Positions 30,071 to 33,188 of a DNA stretch of 33,188 nucleotides are shown here, one piece after another. Origin of the DNA: a virus; the IMG/VR virus record IMGVR_UViG_3300025674_000191, positions 1 to 33,188 of that record. One strand, 5' to 3'. Each line of letters begins with the position of its first letter. The first letter of the stretch is position 1. Below the pieces are notes generated by a model, which had not been told where the DNA came from, did no database searches, and saw only the letters and a list, made by a program, of their open reading frames with translations. The translations under genes and the position numbers were made by a program.

Positions 30071-30621
30071 CGGTTCATTCTAGTTTCAATATTTTCTTTG
30101 ATGCTACCCATGTCAGAGTAAGAAGCATTCATGCCTGACATACTACCATCATGAGTATCTGTATGCATCACTTCATCATGACCTGATTGTTCTAATACTT
30201 TTTGTTTAATCTCAAGTTGTTTCTTTTCTTTCTGAATACGACGAAGGAAAGCGTAGTAGATAATTTGTGTGAAGTAAGCAAAAGGATTTTTTGATTTCTC
30301 TGGATCAAAATTGAGAATGTATTGGATACAATTTTCAACTCCATCATGAATCATGTCTTCACGAAACATGTAATTAACAAAGTTTGGTTTGTAAGATAAA
30401 TGTGTAGCAATTTTATCAAAACAACTTCCTAAGTATTCATAGCATCTTTTAAATCGAACACTAGTTTTTCTATCATGATGATACCTATAGTATCTAATTG
30501 ATTCAATATGGTTTTGATGACCAATTTCTTTTCCTACAAGAAAATAATCTCGCAGTTGAATAACGGCAGCAAGAAAATCTTTATTATTTACGTAATATTC
30601 TGTTTGTTTTCTTTTTGCCAT
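30067..30621 (-). CDS. 55: Late transcription sigma factor gp55
   Basis: Sigma-70 relative that directs host RNA polymerase to TATAAATA late promoters. 184 residues from ATG 30621, almost the same as T4 gp55 (185). The region NPFAYFTQIIYYAFLRRIQK with the KEKKQLEIKQK helix is sigma region 2-like, and LRDYFLVGKEI precedes it. The open frame reaches a TTG at 30705, but that stretch contains the -10/-35 promoter at 30662-30690, so the shorter start is favoured. Exact late boxes at 6081 and 7333 are likely targets. Coupled by 4 bases to the next gene. Confidence 0.94.
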   Translation of the reverse strand: MAKRKQTEYYVNNKDFLAAVIQLRDYFLVGKEIGHQNHIESIRYYRYHHDRKTSVRFKRCYEYLGSCFDKIATHLSYKPNFVNYMFREDMIHDGVENCIQYILNFDPEKSKNPFAYFTQIIYYAFLRRIQKEKKQLEIKQKVLEQSGHDEVMHTDTHDGSMSGMNASYSDMGSIKENIETRMNR

Positions 30622-30661
30622 TACTGTATATGCCACGTTGATCTTACAATTATCTGTATCA

Positions 30662-30690
30662 AGTATAGCATCGTGTAAGTCATATGTAAA
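30662..30690 (-). promoter_or_regulatory. Sigma-70-type promoter for gene 55
   Basis: Minus strand TTTACA (30685-30690), 17 bases, TATACT (30662-30667), each five of six to consensus. Predicted start about 34 bases before ATG 30621. The rest of the gap (30622-30761) shows no gene. Confidence 0.7.
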
Positions 30691-30761
30691 GGGGGGTCTT
30701 GACAAAACCTCAGAAACTCAGTAGAATAACTCTGTTAAGGGTTCAAGAGAGGTTGTAGCTT

Positions 30762-31154
30762 TTAACTTTTCTTATAGATATCTTCTAAAGATTTTTTCAC
30801 TTCTTTAATTGATCCAAGATAACCTGCTTTACGAGATAATTTATTAATATTATCTTCATTACTTGAATTAATTTTCCTTAAAGTTTTTTCATAAAACTTT
30901 TGGATATTAATATCTAGTTCTGACATTGTAAGAATATGATCTTTATTGATAATAAACATATCATCAAAAGTTGCAGATATCCATTCTTTAAACATAAATC
31001 CAGAGATCTCTAGCTTACCTTTTTTTTGTTTTGCTAATTCTACTTGAAGAGGTTTATCTAAAATAAGTTTATCTTCATCAGGAAGATAACAGACTTTTGC
31101 TACTATCTCTTCTCCTGATATTAACTTTATTGTTGCGTAAAATTCTTCTTCCAT
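30762..31154 (-). CDS. Sm-like (Hfq/LSm-type) small protein, copy 2
   Basis: 130 residues. YATIKLISGEEIVAKVCY, the KPLQVEL strand, W58 in MFKEWISA, DHILTMSEL and the helix IQKFYEKTLRKI follow the same order as the product of 17301-17696 and fit an Sm fold; the C-terminal 40 residues are a charged tail. Proteins of this type may bind RNA as rings, but no target is known. It lies 2 bases after uvsW with an ATG at 31154 and ends before the gene 55 promoter. Confidence 0.7.
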   Translation of the reverse strand: MEEEFYATIKLISGEEIVAKVCYLPDEDKLILDKPLQVELAKQKKGKLEISGFMFKEWISATFDDMFIINKDHILTMSELDINIQKFYEKTLRKINSSNEDNINKLSRKAGYLGSIKEVKKSLEDIYKKS

Positions 31155-31156
31155 AT

Positions 31157-32629
31157 TTAATTTGCTTTAAGGTTTATTTTTATAACCTCATACTTAAAAT
31201 TTTCTTCATTGTAAATGTTTACTCTTTCATTTAAATGTTTTAATGTGTAATTTTGACCGCCAATATCATCAGCGATATCGTATAAGGTTGCAATATCTTT
31301 GCCTTCACCTTTTCTAAGTACACGTCCAATAGATTGAAGGTTACGAATACGAGATTTACTAGGTGATGCAAATATAATATTATGTAATCTTTTAATGTTA
31401 ATTCCTGTAGAGAACGTTCCGTAAGAAGCAATAATAACAGCATTGTTTTCTGTTTCAGTAATTTGCCTTACTTTTTCTCTATCCTCTACATCAGTTCCAC
31501 CATGAACAAAGAATATTTTTCTTTGTGGATCTACAACACTATTTATTAAATCAAAAAGTGGTTCTCCATGCTTTTCAATATAGTTGAATAACACAAGAGT
31601 ATTACCATCAATATCTTTAACTAAATTTTTAATGAGATTATTTCTACCTTTGTGCTCTACAAGATAATCTATTTCATCATGATATGTGTCAAAATGCTGA
31701 GAAGCATGTTTACAAAGTAGCACTTTGATCCTAAACTTACTAAGATAACCTTCTTTGATAAGATGATCAGTTTTAGTAACTTGTTTACAATTACCAAACA
31801 ATCCTTCTAATACCCATTTATGAGTCTTACTACCATCAAGTGTTCCAGTAAAACCAAATCTATATTTTGCATTATGAAGTTTTGTCATAATGCCAGTAAG
31901 TGATTTAGACTTAAACAAGTGAGCTTCATCACCAATTACGCAATCAATATCATCAAAGTATCTTTTAGGAAATTTGTAAATAGATTGCCAAGTTGAAATG
32001 ATAATAGGTTTATCAGTATTTTTATCTTTACCAGAATAAATCTTATGAACATGATCATCAGCATTCCACCCGTAATCATTAAAGTCATTGACCATCTGTT
32101 CTACGAGGGACGTAGTTGGTACGATGATCAAAGTTTTCTTATTGGTAGCAGTATAGTATCTCACGAGGGAATAGATCATGAGACTTTTTCCACTCCCAGT
32201 TGGAGAAAGTAAAAGTTTACGATTATTTTTTATTGCTTCGTATACAGCATTGTATTGATATGAACGAGGAGTAATTTCTGTCCTAGTAATTTTGTCCATA
32301 AAGGTTTTAATGCCAGCAGGAGAGACAAAATCATTTGTTTCTTCAACATCTCCATACCAATCATTTTTTTCATATTCAATTTGATAATGTCTTTCGTCTG
32401 CCCATTCCTTAAGATGTTCCATTAAACCGCCATAGAGTTCACCAGTGCCAGGTGAATACAAGCGAATAGTTCCATCCCAGTATTTGTATCTGGGATTCTT
32501 TTTCAGAAATTTTGCTTCAGGAACTTCAAACGAAAAATAGTCCGAGAGTTCATGATGAACATGAGGCTCAGCGGACTGAATGGTAACGTAAACTTCGTTC
32601 TTCTTTTTAATACTCAGAGTGGTCATCAT
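31157..32629 (-). CDS. uvsW: RNA-DNA and DNA helicase UvsW
   Basis: Superfamily 2 helicase that unwinds R-loops and branched DNA; in T4 it switches replication from origin to recombination mode. 490 residues from ATG 32629 (MMTTLSIKKK), which overlaps the uvsY stop by 4 bases; the eight-residue extension would need GTG 32653. Walker A SPTGSGKS at 142-149, DEAH at 234-237 (GDEAHLFKS), FGFTGTLDG (motif III-like), and QSIGRVLRKGEG (motif VI) are all present. Length is close to T4 UvsW. Confidence 0.96.
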   Translation of the reverse strand: MMTTLSIKKKNEVYVTIQSAEPHVHHELSDYFSFEVPEAKFLKKNPRYKYWDGTIRLYSPGTGELYGGLMEHLKEWADERHYQIEYEKNDWYGDVEETNDFVSPAGIKTFMDKITRTEITPRSYQYNAVYEAIKNNRKLLLSPTGSGKSLMIYSLVRYYTATNKKTLIIVPTTSLVEQMVNDFNDYGWNADDHVHKIYSGKDKNTDKPIIISTWQSIYKFPKRYFDDIDCVIGDEAHLFKSKSLTGIMTKLHNAKYRFGFTGTLDGSKTHKWVLEGLFGNCKQVTKTDHLIKEGYLSKFRIKVLLCKHASQHFDTYHDEIDYLVEHKGRNNLIKNLVKDIDGNTLVLFNYIEKHGEPLFDLINSVVDPQRKIFFVHGGTDVEDREKVRQITETENNAVIIASYGTFSTGINIKRLHNIIFASPSKSRIRNLQSIGRVLRKGEGKDIATLYDIADDIGGQNYTLKHLNERVNIYNEENFKYEVIKINLKAN

Positions 32630-33099
32630 TGTCCATTTACAAATTTCTCCCACTCAATGGCACTCTTGATCTGAAAACCTCTGTTAGAAATTTGCTTCAT
32701 GACTTGATCCAACCAGTACAACATCTGGTCAAGATATTTAATCTTTGCCTCAAGGTTGACAATATCATCGTCTGCCTCAAGATAAGTTTTCATTTTTTCT
32801 GAAGTCTTGATGCTTGATCCAAATGGTTTAGAGGCGTAAGTTTTTGCGTCTGCTTCGCCTGAGTAATACTCACGTTTCTCTTTCACCAACTTGCGGATCT
32901 CAAACTCTAAAGAAGTTTTGATCTGAGAAATGTCAGTGTAATGGTTTAAGTATTTATTATGTTGGAAAGGGATGTCTAACGCGAGTTGTCCCAGATCTGT
33001 GGTATACTGTTTGTTCTTAAACTGAAAGTCAACTGCGCTATCTTCTGCCCAGTCTTCTCTCAATTTTTCAAATTTATTACGAAGAGTTTCAAAATTCAT
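32626..33099 (-). CDS. uvsY: Recombination mediator UvsY
   Basis: Loads UvsX onto gp32-covered single-stranded DNA. 157 residues (T4: 137). The match is clear in the second half: KREYYSGEADA, SEKMKTYLEADDDIVNLEAK and QISNRGFQIKSAIEWEKF align with the T4 protein's DYYSGRGDG, EMKTVLSADKDVLK and AIKSRGFAIKHIQDMRAF. The N-terminal extension is acidic. Coupled to uvsW by a 4-base overlap and to an unknown gene upstream by another. Confidence 0.93.
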   Translation of the reverse strand: MNFETLRNKFEKLREDWAEDSAVDFQFKNKQYTTDLGQLALDIPFQHNKYLNHYTDISQIKTSLEFEIRKLVKEKREYYSGEADAKTYASKPFGSSIKTSEKMKTYLEADDDIVNLEAKIKYLDQMLYWLDQVMKQISNRGFQIKSAIEWEKFVNGQ

Positions 33100-33188
33100 A
33101 GAGGTTGTAAGGATTTATCACGAAGGAAAAACTGCTGGTGTTTAAATACAACTTCAGCGGTAATATATTCTACATCACTAATTGTAGC
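33096..33188 (-). CDS. 3' end of an unidentified gene (30 codons)
   Basis: An open frame enters from the window edge and stops at 33096, overlapping the uvsY ATG by 4 bases. The visible C-terminus reads ATISDVEYITAEVVFKHQQF then FLRDKSLQPL. Too short to identify; the overlap and unbroken frame make it a real coding end. Confidence 0.7.
   Translation of the reverse strand, partial: ATISDVEYITAEVVFKHQQFFLRDKSLQPL

Noticed and set aside
30622-30705. 28-codon N-terminal extension of gp55
   Set aside because: Begins at TTG and would be transcribed only from upstream of a good promoter lying inside it; the ATG 30621 product matches T4 gp55 length.
32630-32653. Eight-codon extension of UvsW
   Set aside because: GTG start inside uvsY; ATG 32629 has the usual ATGA overlap.
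32626-33099. Helicase loader gp59
   Set aside because: First considered from the neighbourhood, but the YYSG, LEADDDI and SRGFQIK stretches match UvsY.
1-33188. tRNA genes, CRISPR arrays, insertion sequences, inteins or introns
   Set aside because: None seen: gaps are too short, no repeat-spacer pattern, polymerase and nrdA are continuous, and no transposase or homing-endonuclease motif was found.

Overview
The window is a stretch of the genome of a T4-like cyanophage (marine cyanomyovirus infecting Synechococcus or Prochlorococcus). Every gene I can support is on the minus strand, packed with almost no intergenic space. It carries a nearly complete T4-type replication, recombination and transcription set (uvsY, uvsW, 55, 47, 46, 45, 44, 62, regA, 43, uvsX, 41, 61, nrdA, nrdB). 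This is mixed with genes typical of cyanophage rather than coliphage: speD, mazG, hsp20, a cobS-like AAA+ gene with a VWA partner, and a DUF3110 protein of a family otherwise known from cyanobacteria and plants. No tRNA, CRISPR array, insertion sequence or plus-strand gene was seen, and no gap reaches 300 bases.

Layout in the direction of transcription (high to low coordinates). 33188-30622: the tail of an unidentified gene, uvsY, uvsW, an Sm-like protein, then a sigma-70-type promoter. 30621-26808: late sigma gp55, a small conserved gene, Mre11/Rad50-like gp47 and gp46 with a DUF3110 gene between them, ending in a UUCG-loop terminator. 26749-22843: a VWA/zincin protein and a MoxR/CobS-type AAA+ ATPase, separated by an AT-rich orphan gene with its own promoter. 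22859-18280: a small gene, DUF3310, sliding clamp 45, speD, clamp loader 44, two overlapping small reading frames, dam, two small genes, 62 and regA, then a terminator-like hairpin. 18170-11229: hsp20 with terminator, a second Sm-like protein, a small gene, DNA polymerase 43, a 58-residue gene, uvsX, helicase 41, mazG and two small genes. 11177-5355: a late or accessory block starting behind a promoter and a 5' hairpin. It holds a ligase-like/cytidylyltransferase fusion, an unidentified 623-residue protein, three small proteins (two with T4 internal-protein-like N-termini), a small late protein and an Ig-domain virion protein; exact or near T4 late promoters lie inside it. 5349-1: three hypothetical proteins, primase 61, nrdA and the 5' part of nrdB.

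How it works together: the ribonucleotide reductase and MazG genes shape the dNTP pool; polymerase, clamp, loader, helicase and primase form the replisome; UvsX, UvsY, UvsW, gp46 and gp47 run recombination-dependent replication; gp55 with clamp gp45 switches on late promoters; RegA damps early translation. At least 17 junctions use a 4-base ATGA stop/start overlap, implying translational coupling; I used this with codon identity and ribosome binding sites to correct several starts (41, uvsW, 55, hsp20, dam, DUF3110, mazG).

The least explained parts are the ligase-like/HxGH fusion operon with its promoter-hairpin leader, the MoxR-VWA pair with a matching promoter/leader element in front of both genes, and the proteins carrying a T4-type capsid-targeting N-terminus.
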